In this document: positions 23,984 to 33,670 of the stretch, piece after piece | Position numbering within the stretch: the first letter of the stretch is position 1 | How the letters are laid out: each line of letters opens with the position of its first letter | From: Candidatus Avelusimicrobium cornigerorum | GTDB lineage: Bacteria > Elusimicrobiota > Elusimicrobia > Elusimicrobiales > Elusimicrobiaceae | NCBI GenBank assembly: GCA_002309715.1 | Contig: DBXW01000005.1 | Coordinates: 186,001-250,000, forward strand | Direction: 5' to 3' | DNA length: 64,000 bases | Program-made: the position numbers and the translations under genes | Notes under the pieces: generated by a model | What the model saw: only the letters and a program-made list of their open reading frames with translations | The model's database searches: none | What the model was told of the DNA's origin: nothing

Positions 23984-26047
23984 ATGATTAAAACAAATAA
24001 ATACTATGTGTGGTTGGTAGTTGGTTTATTAGGGTTGTTGTTTGCCGGCGCAACGGTAGTTTCGGCGGCGTCTGCGGCAAAACAATTAGAGAAAGGTATT
24101 TCATTTTACAATCAAAATAAAGACGATAAAGCCATGGATTATTTTATTGATGTGCTTGTAAGCGGAAATGAAGAAGAAGTGGCCAGGGCCAATCGTTATA
24201 TAGATTTAATTCACAACCGTATGGGTGGTATTCAAACCCCGGTGGAAGTGGATATTAACTTTAAAGAAGGTGAAGTTAAACGTTTGAGCGAAGATGCGCA
24301 AGATACGGTGCGTCAGGCGCAAGCGGATGCACAAGCCGCTGCCGAAAGGGCCGCCCAAGCCGCCGCTGCTAAAGAGCAAGCCGCCAAAGAAGCGGTTGCC
24401 AATGCCCAGGCCCAACAACAAGCGGCGTTAGAAGCGGTGGATGCACAGCAAAAAGCCTTAACCGATTGGATTGAAGACCAACAGTTGGCCCAAGAAGAAC
24501 AAGCGCGTGCATTGCAAAACAATGCGTTAAAATCGGCCGATGTGGCTGTTGATGCGGCTGCTGCAAACGCGGTGGGAGCGCAAGCCGCTGCACAGGAAGT
24601 TTTGGAAGAAGATTTGGCTGCTTTGGATGAAGACGTATCCGGATTGGAAACCGCCGTACGCGGAAATTTTGAAGCCACCCCCGAAGAACTTGCCTTGGCC
24701 GAAGAACTGGCGCGTGCCGAAGAACAAGCATTAGATGAAGAATTTGCACGTGCGCAAGCAGCAATGGAACAACCCGCCGGGGAACAGCCGGAAGTTGAAC
24801 AACCGCAACGAGATGCCGTGTTAACGACGGCTACGGCGGATGCATCTTCCACGTTTGCGGATTTAACTTCTCCCGACGCTATTAAAGCGCGCGAACTATA
24901 TACCGAGCAAAAAATTGCCAGTATGACACAAGCCGCTATCCAAAAAATCAACGATACTAAAGGTATAGAACTTTACATGCGTGATGAAAAACCGGATGCT
25001 TTGGAGATAGATCCGGAAATTATTTTTGATAAAAATACATTCCGTCCCAGCGCTCAACCGTTGCTTAATAGTATTTACGAATTGCTCGCTTTAACACAAG
25101 GTTCTGCGTATGTGATTTTGCCGCCTGGTTCGTATACGGATGATGTTACGCTTGCGGGTATTCGGCAAGCCATGGCTTTAAATTCTTACCTAATTAAGCG
25201 CGGTATTTCGCAAGGCAAAATGCACTACAATATGGGGCTTATCAACGAAGAGCCCCCGGCTCGGTTTGCTAATTTACATGGGCTGGCCATTGTATTTGAT
25301 TATGATGCAAAACTTCCTACGGTAATGGAGAAAAATGAAAACAACGAAAAGGCTCCGTTATTAAGTATGGCCATTGTTCCGTTGTGCCATGCCATTGACC
25401 GTTCGCTCGGGGAAGCGTTTGCGATTGATTTTTCTGTGTTGGAAACCGTGAGCCCGCTTGATAATTGGGTATTGCAAGTGGTACAGCATGGTCATGATGG
25501 TAAATTTTACATCGTGCGCCAATTAGAAGGGTTTGCTCCGGTTTATCACCAAATTCTATGGAACGGCCGTAAGGGCATTATCGGGCCGGAACTCCCGTGT
25601 GGTAAATATACTTTAGTTTTAACGGGAACTGATTTAAAAGGTAAGAAACAAACCTTACGCCGCCGCATTATTGTCAAATGCTCGGAACAGAAAAAGGCTT
25701 GCACCGGGGATACTTGCGGGGCAACGAAAGCGGCCGCTAAAACCACTACGGATAACAATTTAGATTATAAGGCATCCCGCTTGTGGGTCAAACCGGGACG
25801 GACTATGCGTATGCCCGAAGTAGTAGAAGAACAAACCAGCACAGTAGAAGACACGGTGCAAAGTGGCAATACGACAACCACCACCCGAACTGTTACCACA
25901 ACTACTATTGTAGAAGAAGATAACGGTACAGGGCCTGTCAGTGGGGATTCGGCTATATCGGCATTAACTCCGTCGGATTATTCAGCATCCGCCGAAGCGT
26001 TGCCGGAAAATAATCCGTATGAAATGCCGTACGAAGAAATTCAATAA
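23984..26047 (+). CDS. Alanine-rich coiled-coil protein with OmpA-like domain, head of pilus operon
   Basis: I do not recognise this 687-residue protein as a named family. Visible parts: a signal anchor (8-32), a TPR-like helical pair (35-75), a long Ala/Glu/Gln-rich coiled coil (about 95-270), a segment like the OmpA peptidoglycan-binding fold (about 335-455, with IDPEIIFDKNTFRPSA and a run of AMALNSYLIKRG type), an Ig-like strand region ending in PCGKYTLVLTGTDLKG (about 540), and a Thr-rich tail. It begins the pilMN-OPQBC operon, so an envelope-anchoring or secretin-stabilising role, like FimV, TsaP or PilF, is a reasonable guess. Confidence 0.55.
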   Translation: MIKTNKYYVWLVVGLLGLLFAGATVVSAASAAKQLEKGISFYNQNKDDKAMDYFIDVLVSGNEEEVARANRYIDLIHNRMGGIQTPVEVDINFKEGEVKRLSEDAQDTVRQAQADAQAAAERAAQAAAAKEQAAKEAVANAQAQQQAALEAVDAQQKALTDWIEDQQLAQEEQARALQNNALKSADVAVDAAAANAVGAQAAAQEVLEEDLAALDEDVSGLETAVRGNFEATPEELALAEELARAEEQALDEEFARAQAAMEQPAGEQPEVEQPQRDAVLTTATADASSTFADLTSPDAIKARELYTEQKIASMTQAAIQKINDTKGIELYMRDEKPDALEIDPEIIFDKNTFRPSAQPLLNSIYELLALTQGSAYVILPPGSYTDDVTLAGIRQAMALNSYLIKRGISQGKMHYNMGLINEEPPARFANLHGLAIVFDYDAKLPTVMEKNENNEKAPLLSMAIVPLCHAIDRSLGEAFAIDFSVLETVSPLDNWVLQVVQHGHDGKFYIVRQLEGFAPVYHQILWNGRKGIIGPELPCGKYTLVLTGTDLKGKKQTLRRRIIVKCSEQKKACTGDTCGATKAAAKTTTDNNLDYKASRLWVKPGRTMRMPEVVEEQTSTVEDTVQSGNTTTTTRTVTTTTIVEEDNGTGPVSGDSAISALTPSDYSASAEALPENNPYEMPYEEIQ

Positions 26048-26069
26048 TTAACCAGGGGAAATAAATTTT

Positions 26070-27683
26070 ATGGGATTACCAGAGTTACTAATCGGCCAAA
26101 ATATGAACGCCCATCCGGATTGTTTGGGTATCTATATGGGATTGGAAGAAATGTACATTGCGCAAACTTCCCGCAAAGATGGGGGAATTATCTTGGAATC
26201 GCTTGTACGCGTACCTATTCCGGCCGTTGACAGAACTCAATTAACGCCGCTTGAACTCAACGAAACGTTTTTTGCTATGAATAATTGGACAGAAGCCCTT
26301 AAAAAGGTAATGGCCAAGAAGAAATGGAAAACAAACCGCGTTGTGGTTAGTTTATCATCGGCTTTTTGTTTATTGCGACACTTTGTGGTACCGTCTTTAA
26401 TTCCGCGGAAAATGTGGAAAAATTCCATTCCGCTTCAAGCGCGCCGGTATATTCATTTCCCCTTTGAAAAAGCCGAATACGCTTATAATGTATATGAATT
26501 TGAAACTGCGGCTACCAAGCAAAAACGTTTGGGCGTGGTTTTTGCCATGACGACGAAACTGGTAATAGAACGTTTGCGCAAAGGACTCAAAGGTTGTGGG
26601 TTGGAGTTGGTTTCCGTGGAGCCGTCAAGTTTATCATTGGCCAGAACATTTAACGACAGCGATAAAGAAGCCGTGGGAAATGGCGGGCGGATTTATTCTT
26701 TCTTCGGCAAAGATATGGCCAATTTTGTTTTCTTAAATGAAAATGCTCCGGTTTTGTTGCGTGAAGTAGAAATTTCCGGGTCTATCCCGGCGGAACGGCG
26801 CCGTTTTGAACTAACAAACTGTACGGAATTTATTGCCAAACAGTTGGAAAAAGACCCCTTTGAAGAGGCTGTTATATCGGGGGTGGATGCAGACCAGTGG
26901 ATTTCGGCTTTGGAAGCCGAATCTAAAAAGCCGGTACGTCGGTGGAATTTAAGCGAAGTATATGGGGTGGAGATGCGTTCGGCCGGTGAAATTTCTGCCG
27001 TGGGGGCAAGCATTAAGTTCTTGGACCAAAAAACACCCGATATTGATTTTACCAAAGGCAATCGTCTTAGTGGCTATGAGTACAATGCCGGATTGATGGC
27101 TTGGAAGATAGCCGCCGTTGCGGTGATTGTGTTTTTAGTACTCATATTAAAAGGGTATTGGCATATGCATACGGTATCTTCCGAATTATCTAATGCGCAA
27201 CGTTCGCAGAAAAATAAGATAGAAGATTTTAATGGATTGACGGCAAGTCAAATTCAAAGTAACTTAAACCGTATTCAAACGCAAAATACCAGTTTGCAAG
27301 GGCTGATAGACGGGAGTTCGCCCATTACGCCGATTTTAGTGGACATTGTTAATGCTATCCCGCCGGAAGTATGGATTACCAAAATGTCTTATTCGCAGCC
27401 GTTCCCCGGCTCCAGCGGGGGGAGTGGAATTTTAAACTTGGAAGGTTACATTAAATCGTCTACCAAAGACGGTCGCGACGATTTAGCCTTGGGTAATAAG
27501 TTTAAAGATGCTTTGATCCGACAACCTGCTATTAAAAAGATATGTGCTTCCACGGCTACTATCAATTATGCAAACGTGGCGGGTACCAGCGGCAATAAAT
27601 CTTCCGGCGGAAGTTCTAAAACGGAATCTTCTACAGGCGAAGGAACCCGCTTTACATTTAGATGCGCCAAAGGGGGACGTTAA
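26070..27683 (+). CDS. PilM-PilN fusion, type IV pilus inner-membrane platform protein
   Basis: A 537-residue protein joining two normally separate subunits. Residues 1 to about 335 have the PilM actin-like layout (YMGLEEMYIAQ near the start, VVVSLSSAFCLLRHF, VEPSSLSLAR). A membrane helix (about 350-368) and a periplasmic PilN-like domain with a coiled-coil start and ferredoxin-like core follow. The order matches GspL of type II secretion systems, which is a PilM+PilN equivalent. The neighbours PilO, PilP and PilQ complete the alignment complex. The C-terminal tail is Ser/Gly-rich. Confidence 0.82.
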   Translation: MGLPELLIGQNMNAHPDCLGIYMGLEEMYIAQTSRKDGGIILESLVRVPIPAVDRTQLTPLELNETFFAMNNWTEALKKVMAKKKWKTNRVVVSLSSAFCLLRHFVVPSLIPRKMWKNSIPLQARRYIHFPFEKAEYAYNVYEFETAATKQKRLGVVFAMTTKLVIERLRKGLKGCGLELVSVEPSSLSLARTFNDSDKEAVGNGGRIYSFFGKDMANFVFLNENAPVLLREVEISGSIPAERRRFELTNCTEFIAKQLEKDPFEEAVISGVDADQWISALEAESKKPVRRWNLSEVYGVEMRSAGEISAVGASIKFLDQKTPDIDFTKGNRLSGYEYNAGLMAWKIAAVAVIVFLVLILKGYWHMHTVSSELSNAQRSQKNKIEDFNGLTASQIQSNLNRIQTQNTSLQGLIDGSSPITPILVDIVNAIPPEVWITKMSYSQPFPGSSGGSGILNLEGYIKSSTKDGRDDLALGNKFKDALIRQPAIKKICASTATINYANVAGTSGNKSSGGSSKTESSTGEGTRFTFRCAKGGR

Positions 27684-27685
27684 TT

Positions 27686-28348
27686 ATGGCGGATAAATTG
27701 AAAAAGAAAAAAAGCACCGGTAGCAATGGTTTGACAAAAGGATTTCAAGATATCCAAACGGTGTGTCAAGAGGGCAATTTTAAATTGTTTGTCAAGCAAT
27801 TTATTGTCGTGTTGGGTATATTTTTATTATTCAGATATTTAACGGGAAAATTTGCCGAACAAGAACAAACTTATCGGGGGCAAATAGAAGCCATTAACGT
27901 GCAACAGAAAAATGAAAAAACGTATCTTTCCAACAAGGAAAAACTGTTAACGTTAGAGCCGCTTTTCCCCGATATTGCCACTAAAAACGAGTGGTTACTT
28001 AGCCAGATTTTGGAGATTTATCAAAAAGCCAGTTTGGCTCCGGAAGTGTCCGGCACGCAATCGGAAGATAGTTCCAATGCGGCTTATGTGGCGGCCTCGT
28101 TGCAAGTTCGGTCCTCTATGTCGTATGATAAGTTAGGCGAGTTTTTGGCGAGCATTGAAAACCGGCCGGAATTTGTCCGAGTGTCCGAAGTTTCGTTAGA
28201 TAAAGACACCGATAAAAACAATTTGGGAATGAATAAAGTTTCTATGAAATTTAATACGGTTTTCCCGAAGGAAAAAATTGCCAAGAGTTTATTTAGGGAT
28301 CAGAGCAAACGCGGTTCTGCTTCCTCTAAAAAGGGTAGGGTAAAATGA
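27686..28348 (+). CDS. pilO: PilO-like inner-membrane alignment protein
   Basis: A 220-residue bitopic protein: a basic cytoplasmic N terminus (KKKKS), one membrane helix (about 38-55), a coiled coil (about 60-95) and a ferredoxin-like periplasmic domain. This is the PilO/GspM layout, partner of PilN. ATG 27686 is chosen because AGGGGGA at 27671-27677 lies correctly upstream; an earlier in-frame ATG at 27662 overlaps the fusion gene. Sequence conservation in this family is low, so context carries the call. Confidence 0.75.
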   Translation: MADKLKKKKSTGSNGLTKGFQDIQTVCQEGNFKLFVKQFIVVLGIFLLFRYLTGKFAEQEQTYRGQIEAINVQQKNEKTYLSNKEKLLTLEPLFPDIATKNEWLLSQILEIYQKASLAPEVSGTQSEDSSNAAYVAASLQVRSSMSYDKLGEFLASIENRPEFVRVSEVSLDKDTDKNNLGMNKVSMKFNTVFPKEKIAKSLFRDQSKRGSASSKKGRVK

Positions 28349-29031
28349 GAAAGTTATTGGGTATAGTTTTTATAGGTGGTTTGTTAAGCGCTCCCGGGCT
28401 TTTTGCACAAGAAGCCGCGCCGGCGGTTCCGGCGGAGACAGCCGCGCCATTTACTCCGGCAGCCCAACCTGAAAAGGCTGTGCCGAATGCTACAGCCCCG
28501 GATGCTACCGCAGCACCGCAAGCGCAGAACCCGGAAGATGCCGCGTTGGCCAAAGATTTAGAAGCCGCGCAATCCGGTACGGAGAAAACAGACGAAGGTT
28601 TTGTTACTACACGTGAAAGTGTGCAACAAGAAAAAGAGGTTGTTTCTCAAAAGCCTAAAGTGATGTTTAACCCCCGTGCTCGCCGTGATCCTACTTTATC
28701 TCCGGATGATTTTTTACTTATACAATACCGAGAGCAACAGCGTTTGGCCGCTATAGAGGCCGAACGTCAACGCCGCTTGGCCGAAGAACGCCGTAGGAAA
28801 GAGGCAGAGGAACGGCAGCGTCAGTTGGAACTTGCTCGCTTAAAAGATCCTACCCGCGAAGTACGCAATAAAATTAAAATCGGCGGGATTATCGGGCAAG
28901 AAGTATTTATCGGTAACAAAATTTACACTATAGGAGATAAAATTTTCGGCGCGCGTATCGTAGCCGTAGAGCCGGAATCGGTGGTTTTCTCTTATAAAGG
29001 TCACAAATTTGTACGTCAAGTTAAGTTGTAA
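28345..29031 (+). CDS. pilP: PilP-like pilus assembly protein
   Basis: A 228-residue exported protein with a signal peptide (about 1-21), a Pro/Ala-rich linker (22-75), a charged helix rich in Arg/Glu (about 125-165) and a C-terminal beta-domain (about 170-228) with KIGGIIGQEVFIGNKIYTIGD, like the PilP/GspC HR domain that contacts secretin N0. It is not an obvious lipoprotein, since no lipobox Cys is seen, unlike classical PilP. It overlaps pilO by 4 bp. Confidence 0.72.
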   Translation: MRKLLGIVFIGGLLSAPGLFAQEAAPAVPAETAAPFTPAAQPEKAVPNATAPDATAAPQAQNPEDAALAKDLEAAQSGTEKTDEGFVTTRESVQQEKEVVSQKPKVMFNPRARRDPTLSPDDFLLIQYREQQRLAAIEAERQRRLAEERRRKEAEERQRQLELARLKDPTREVRNKIKIGGIIGQEVFIGNKIYTIGDKIFGARIVAVEPESVVFSYKGHKFVRQVKL

Positions 29032-29055
29032 ATTTAAAAAGTTCACAGGAGGATT

Positions 29056-30591
29056 ATGAAAAATCGTTTGACAGTCGCATGGGTTGGCGTAGCAGTAGTG
29101 CTGGGATTGGTTTATACAGCGTCTGCGCAAACCGCGCAACCGGTGCCGCAGGAAACTTCCATTGCCGTAACGGAATCACCCGTGGTGAAGTTGGCTGGCG
29201 AAACCGATCTGTACAAAGATGCCCAGGAGCCTTCGCCGTTGGATCGCAAAGTCTCTATCCGTGTATCTAATGTACCGATATCGGTATTTCTCAACAGCAT
29301 TACCACGCAGGCCAAAATTAACTTTATTATGAGCGAAGAATTCGCTAATAAAAAAGTGACGGCCTCTCTTACCAGAGTTACCGTGCGCGAAGCGTTAGAT
29401 ACGTTGCTTCGTGTTCATGGGTTAGCGTACCAACGCATCGGGAAGAGCGATAGTTATGTAGTTACGAAACGTTCCAACGATGCTCCTGATACGATTACCA
29501 AAATCTACACGCTCAGTTACATTTCGTTACAAGGCAGTTCCGGAACCTCGGTTGATACGAGCACGCCGGTAACACCTGTTGCAGGGACTGATGGCAGTTC
29601 CTCAATGAGCATGTCCGTGGGTGAGTTGACGCCTTCGGCTCCGGGCGGTTCGGATATTATGAGCATTATTAAAAGTATGCTCTCGCCGGTAGGACGCATT
29701 GCGGTAGATCCGCGCACCAACAAACTCATTATTACCGACGTGACCGAAGTGTTCCCGCAAATTGAAAACATTTTGGCTGAGTTGGATATCAGACCTCCTC
29801 AAATTTTGATTGAAGCACAAATTGTGGAAGTAAACAAAACCAGCGGGCTCAATTTAGGTTTTGAATATGGCGGCGGTGACGGTACCATCTTAACGGCTAC
29901 CGGTCCGAAACGTAAATTTGACTTGGACTACATTACCGGCAAAGGAGTGCATGGTTGGAACTACATTTTCCCCAGCACGGATCAAGAAAGTTCTAACTCC
30001 AGTTCTTCCAGCAGTACCAGCAATGACTCCGGCGATTCCGGCGATAACGAAGCCGGCTTGTTGGACTTTGTAGGCTTTAACGTTGTACTTAGAACCTTGC
30101 TTACCCGCGGTGAAGCCAAATATTTAGGTAAACCTAAAGTAGTGACCTTAAACAACCAAACGGCCACGATTACAGCGTCTACGGATGCGGCCGTAGGTTA
30201 TACGGTGACCGGCGGATATGATTCTTCTACGCCGACAACTAAAACCGCCGAACGTAAAAATGTCGGTTTGACCTTGCAAGTAACCCCACAGGTCAACCGC
30301 GAAGGATACGTTACATTGATGGTGCAACCTTCTTATTCGGATATCGTCAGTTCCGGGTTTGAAGATTCTAAAGATACTACCACCCGTTCTGCCTCTACGC
30401 TCGTGCGTGTAAAGAACGGACAAACGGTTGTTATCGGCGGACTTTTAACTTCCCGCGAAACGGAACAAGTCCGTAAAGTACCTCTCTTGGGTGATATCCC
30501 GATACTTGGTTGGTTGTTTACCAGCAAGACATCTACTAAGAGCACAACCGATTTGGTCATCTTTATTACACCGACCATTTTGGCTGAATAA
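29056..30591 (+). CDS. pilQ: PilQ-type secretin
   Basis: Outer-membrane pore through which the pilus passes. A signal peptide (to about SA-Q25), an STN/N0 domain (about 55-130, KVTASLTRVTVREALDTLL), an N1 domain (about 135-255, with a Ser/Gly-rich insert), then the secretin core: QILIEAQIVEVNK, VTLNNQTATI, NVGLTLQVTPQV, VKNGQTVVIGGLL and VPLLGDIPILGWLF. A Ser-rich insert lies at about 310-330. The length of 511 residues is shorter than proteobacterial PilQ because no AMIN domains are present. GGAGG precedes the ATG. Confidence 0.92.
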   Translation: MKNRLTVAWVGVAVVLGLVYTASAQTAQPVPQETSIAVTESPVVKLAGETDLYKDAQEPSPLDRKVSIRVSNVPISVFLNSITTQAKINFIMSEEFANKKVTASLTRVTVREALDTLLRVHGLAYQRIGKSDSYVVTKRSNDAPDTITKIYTLSYISLQGSSGTSVDTSTPVTPVAGTDGSSSMSMSVGELTPSAPGGSDIMSIIKSMLSPVGRIAVDPRTNKLIITDVTEVFPQIENILAELDIRPPQILIEAQIVEVNKTSGLNLGFEYGGGDGTILTATGPKRKFDLDYITGKGVHGWNYIFPSTDQESSNSSSSSSTSNDSGDSGDNEAGLLDFVGFNVVLRTLLTRGEAKYLGKPKVVTLNNQTATITASTDAAVGYTVTGGYDSSTPTTKTAERKNVGLTLQVTPQVNREGYVTLMVQPSYSDIVSSGFEDSKDTTTRSASTLVRVKNGQTVVIGGLLTSRETEQVRKVPLLGDIPILGWLFTSKTSTKSTTDLVIFITPTILAE

Positions 30592-30607
30592 AATAAGTAG
30601 TTTTTAA

Positions 30608-30634
30608 TTTGCCCCCGGTTTTGCCGGGGGCAAA
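30608..30634 (+). promoter_or_regulatory. Strong intra-operon hairpin between pilQ and pilB
   Basis: TTTGCCCCCGG (30608-30618) pairs over 11 bp with CCGGGGGCAAA around a TTTTG loop. No T run follows, so it is not a classical terminator. It could protect the upstream mRNA end or dampen read-through. Confidence 0.7.
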
Positions 30635-30658
30635 CGTAAGCATTTAGGGGAATAGGAA

Positions 30659-32404
30659 ATGGCAAAACAGTTACACGAAATTTTAATGGATCAAGGTACA
30701 CTTAATGCCGAACAGGTCAAGCGTGCCCAACTTTATGCAAAGCAAAATAATTTGTTGATGGCGGATGCTGTTGTCAAATTGGGTTTTGCTTCGGAAGAGC
30801 AGGTAACCATTGCTTTATCCAAACATTTTGCCATGCCCTATGCCTCTAAAGAAAACGGTATTTTAAATCCCGAAAAAGAACAAAACCTGCAACAAATTAT
30901 TCCGGAAAAATTTGCGCGTGAAAATATGGTTATTCCGCTGTTTGTGGAAGAAGATACCATGGCCATTGCGTTGCAAGACCCGACCAACCTGTTTTTGCTA
31001 GACAACATCAAGATGATGTCGGGCAAACAAATCCAACCGTTTATCGCCAGTAAAAGCCAACTTTTAAGTGCGATGGATTCTTTCTATGCGACTTCTTCCA
31101 ATATGTTGGAAGAAGTGATGAGTGAAGATCTCAAAACGCAAACGGCGGGGGCAGACGCCGCGGAAGGGGCAGACGAGGAAATTACCGAAGCAGGATTATT
31201 GGACTTAGATAAAATTTCGGCTACTTCTTCGCCGTATGTTAAACAGGTAAACGTCATTTTGCGTCAAGCCATTACAGAGCGTGTGTCTGATATTCACCTG
31301 GAAATGTTTGACGAGCGCGTGTCGTTGCGTTTCCGTATTGACGGTTCGCTTTACGAACGTACCCCTCCGGCCAAGGAATCTGTAAACGCCATTATTTCCC
31401 GTATTAAAATTTTGTCAAAACTGGACATTGCCGAAAAACGCTTGCCGCAAGACGGTTCGTTCACGATTCGCTATCAAAACCGTTCCATTGAGGTCCGTGT
31501 ATCTGTATGTCCGGCGGTATTCGGGGAAAAACTCGTGCTTCGTATTTTGGATAAAGGTACGGGGGAAATGAACATTGACCGCTTGGGTTTTGAGCCGGAG
31601 CAAAAAAAGGCCTTTTTGGAAGCGGCCAACTTACCGCACGGGCTTATCTTTTTGACCGGGCCGACCGGTTCGGGTAAATCTACCACCTTAAACGCGGTAC
31701 TTACCACGATTCGCACACCGGAATTAAACTTTATGACGTTGGAAGACCCGGTGGAATACAAACTTGCGGGTATTAGTCAGGTGCAGGTCAAGCCGAACAT
31801 CGGGCTTACTTTTGCCGCGGGGTTGCGTTCGTTCTTACGTCAGGACCCGGATGTTATCCTGGTGGGGGAGGTGCGCGATAACGAAACAGCGGAAGCCTGT
31901 TTAAAAGCGGCTTTGACCGGTCACTTGGTGCTTTCTACCTTACACACTAACGAGGCGCTCGGGGCTGTTCCTCGTTTAATTGATATGGGGATGGAGCCGT
32001 TTTTGCTGGCCAGTTCGTTAGCGTTGGTGGCGGCACAGCGTTTGGTACGTATGTTGTGTCCGTACTGCAAAGTGCCGTATATGCCCGATGCTAAAACTTT
32101 GGAACAAATAGTACGGGAAGGGCGGTTGAATCCCAAAAATCAGGGCTCTTGGACTTTTTATAAATCGGTCGGCTGTCCGAAATGTTTTAATACCGGTTAC
32201 ACCGGCCGTCGCGCTATTTATGAAGTATACCGTATGTCGGAAGAGATGCGTAACGTTATCTACAAATCGCGCGACTTAATGGAACTGAAAAAAGCGGCTA
32301 TCAAAACAGGTGCATTGAATTTACGTGCCAATGGTTGGCGCAAAGTAGTTCGCGGGCAAACGACCGTGGCGGAGATTTTAGGTATTACGACGTCAGATGA
32401 ATAG
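30659..32404 (+). CDS. pilB: PilB-type pilus extension ATPase
   Basis: Hexameric ATPase powering pilin polymerisation. The protein (581 residues) has an N-terminal GSPII_E/MshEN domain (1-150), Walker A GPTGSGKSTT (about residue 338), Asp box, Walker B DPDVILVGEVRDNETAE, His box LVLSTLHTNEA, and the zinc tetracysteine C-x2-C (CPYC) plus C-x2-C (CPKC) with CFNTGYTGRRAIYE. All of these separate PilB/GspE from PilT. The start follows AGGGGAATAGGAA. Confidence 0.94.
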   Translation: MAKQLHEILMDQGTLNAEQVKRAQLYAKQNNLLMADAVVKLGFASEEQVTIALSKHFAMPYASKENGILNPEKEQNLQQIIPEKFARENMVIPLFVEEDTMAIALQDPTNLFLLDNIKMMSGKQIQPFIASKSQLLSAMDSFYATSSNMLEEVMSEDLKTQTAGADAAEGADEEITEAGLLDLDKISATSSPYVKQVNVILRQAITERVSDIHLEMFDERVSLRFRIDGSLYERTPPAKESVNAIISRIKILSKLDIAEKRLPQDGSFTIRYQNRSIEVRVSVCPAVFGEKLVLRILDKGTGEMNIDRLGFEPEQKKAFLEAANLPHGLIFLTGPTGSGKSTTLNAVLTTIRTPELNFMTLEDPVEYKLAGISQVQVKPNIGLTFAAGLRSFLRQDPDVILVGEVRDNETAEACLKAALTGHLVLSTLHTNEALGAVPRLIDMGMEPFLLASSLALVAAQRLVRMLCPYCKVPYMPDAKTLEQIVREGRLNPKNQGSWTFYKSVGCPKCFNTGYTGRRAIYEVYRMSEEMRNVIYKSRDLMELKKAAIKTGALNLRANGWRKVVRGQTTVAEILGITTSDE

Positions 32405-32434
32405 GTTGTCAAAAAATAAAAAAGGAAAACACGT

Positions 32435-33661
32435 ATGCCAAAATATACATATACAGTAAAAGATGCCGATGGAAAAACCTTAAAAGGTTCCATCGCTTCG
32501 GACAATAAAGAAAAAGTAATTCTCGCTTTGCAAAACAAAGGCTATCTGGTACTTGATATTAGAGAAGGCGGCGGGGGCTTGTTTGGCGGCGGGGGTGCCG
32601 GTGCTAAAAAGAAACCCGGCAAGGTCCCTGGGCACGTGTTAGCGTTTTTTGCCGAACAGTTGGCCACGCTAATTGCCGGTGGTGTGCCGCTAGTGCGTGC
32701 GGTATCCTTGTTAGGGGAATATTCATCTAACGCTACGTTAGGGCAAGTGCTTACGCAAGTGGCTAAAGATATTTCCAGCGGTAAATCACTCCACCAAGCG
32801 TTGGCCGAACATCCCAAAACGTTTAGTCATATTTGGTTGTCACTGGTAGAAGCAGGCGAATTAGGCGGCCAGTTGGTAGAAACTTTGTCGCAAGTCGCCT
32901 TATATACCAAAACGCAAGAAGCCATGAAAAGTAAAATTATTACGGCTGTTACGTATCCTGCCATTTTGGGTATATCGTCTGTGGGCGTGTTAATTTACTT
33001 TATCGTGGGTATTGTTCCTACGTTCGCGCAAATCTTTAAAGATTTCAACTTGGACTTGCCGATGATTACCGTAATGGTACTTAATGTTTCCGGGCTGCTT
33101 GTCAACCACGGTATTTTGATTATTGCTACGATTGTTTTTGCTTTTGTAGTGTTTCGGTTTTATATTAAAACGGTTGACGGGCGCAAACGTTGGCACTCGT
33201 TTTTACTTTCCATGCCGCTTTTTGGCAATTTCCTAAAGAACATTTATTACGATCGGATGCTTTCCACGCTTTCCACGCTACTGCGCAGCGGGGTAACGAT
33301 CTTAAATGCTATTTTGGTGTTGGAAGATTCGTTTGATAGTAACGTTATTATTCAAAACGCGCTCAAGGCGGTACGCGCAGACGTGGCGGCCGGTAAAAGT
33401 ATTTCCGATTCGTTCCGAGCAACGGGAGTTTTCCCGGGGCTGATGACGGAAATGATGCTGATGGGTGAAGAATCAGGTAAATTGCCGGGCATCATTGCCA
33501 CGCTTTCTAAGTTTTATGCCGATAACGTGGACCAATTTATTGCCCGTTTTTCAGCGGTAATTGACCCCATCTTAATTTGCGGGGTAGGTACGCTGATCGG
33601 TATTATTGTAGCGTCTATTTTCTTGCCGATTTTCAAACTGTCTCAAATCGGCAGCAACTAA
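32435..33661 (+). CDS. pilC: PilC-type inner-membrane platform protein
   Basis: Polytopic GspF/PilC protein (408 residues) on which PilB and PilT act. Seen: a short N-terminal domain MPKYTYTVKDADGKTLKG, a Gly-rich linker, two GspF repeats (about 70-190 and 275-395) with FAEQLATLIAGGVPLVRAV and LSTLLRSGVTILNAIL, and three membrane helices. It follows pilB by 30 bp in canonical order. Confidence 0.93.
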   Translation: MPKYTYTVKDADGKTLKGSIASDNKEKVILALQNKGYLVLDIREGGGGLFGGGGAGAKKKPGKVPGHVLAFFAEQLATLIAGGVPLVRAVSLLGEYSSNATLGQVLTQVAKDISSGKSLHQALAEHPKTFSHIWLSLVEAGELGGQLVETLSQVALYTKTQEAMKSKIITAVTYPAILGISSVGVLIYFIVGIVPTFAQIFKDFNLDLPMITVMVLNVSGLLVNHGILIIATIVFAFVVFRFYIKTVDGRKRWHSFLLSMPLFGNFLKNIYYDRMLSTLSTLLRSGVTILNAILVLEDSFDSNVIIQNALKAVRADVAAGKSISDSFRATGVFPGLMTEMMLMGEESGKLPGIIATLSKFYADNVDQFIARFSAVIDPILICGVGTLIGIIVASIFLPIFKLSQIGSN

Positions 33662-33670
33662 GGAGAGATT

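Noticed and set aside
24206..24951. Long antisense frames across the Ala-rich protein gene
   Set aside because: They mirror the GCN-rich alanine and glutamate codons of the real gene and have no ribosome binding site or recognisable domain.
32542..32817. Antisense frame within pilC
   Set aside because: No start signals, overlaps strongly supported coding sequence; composition artefact of the Gly-rich linker.
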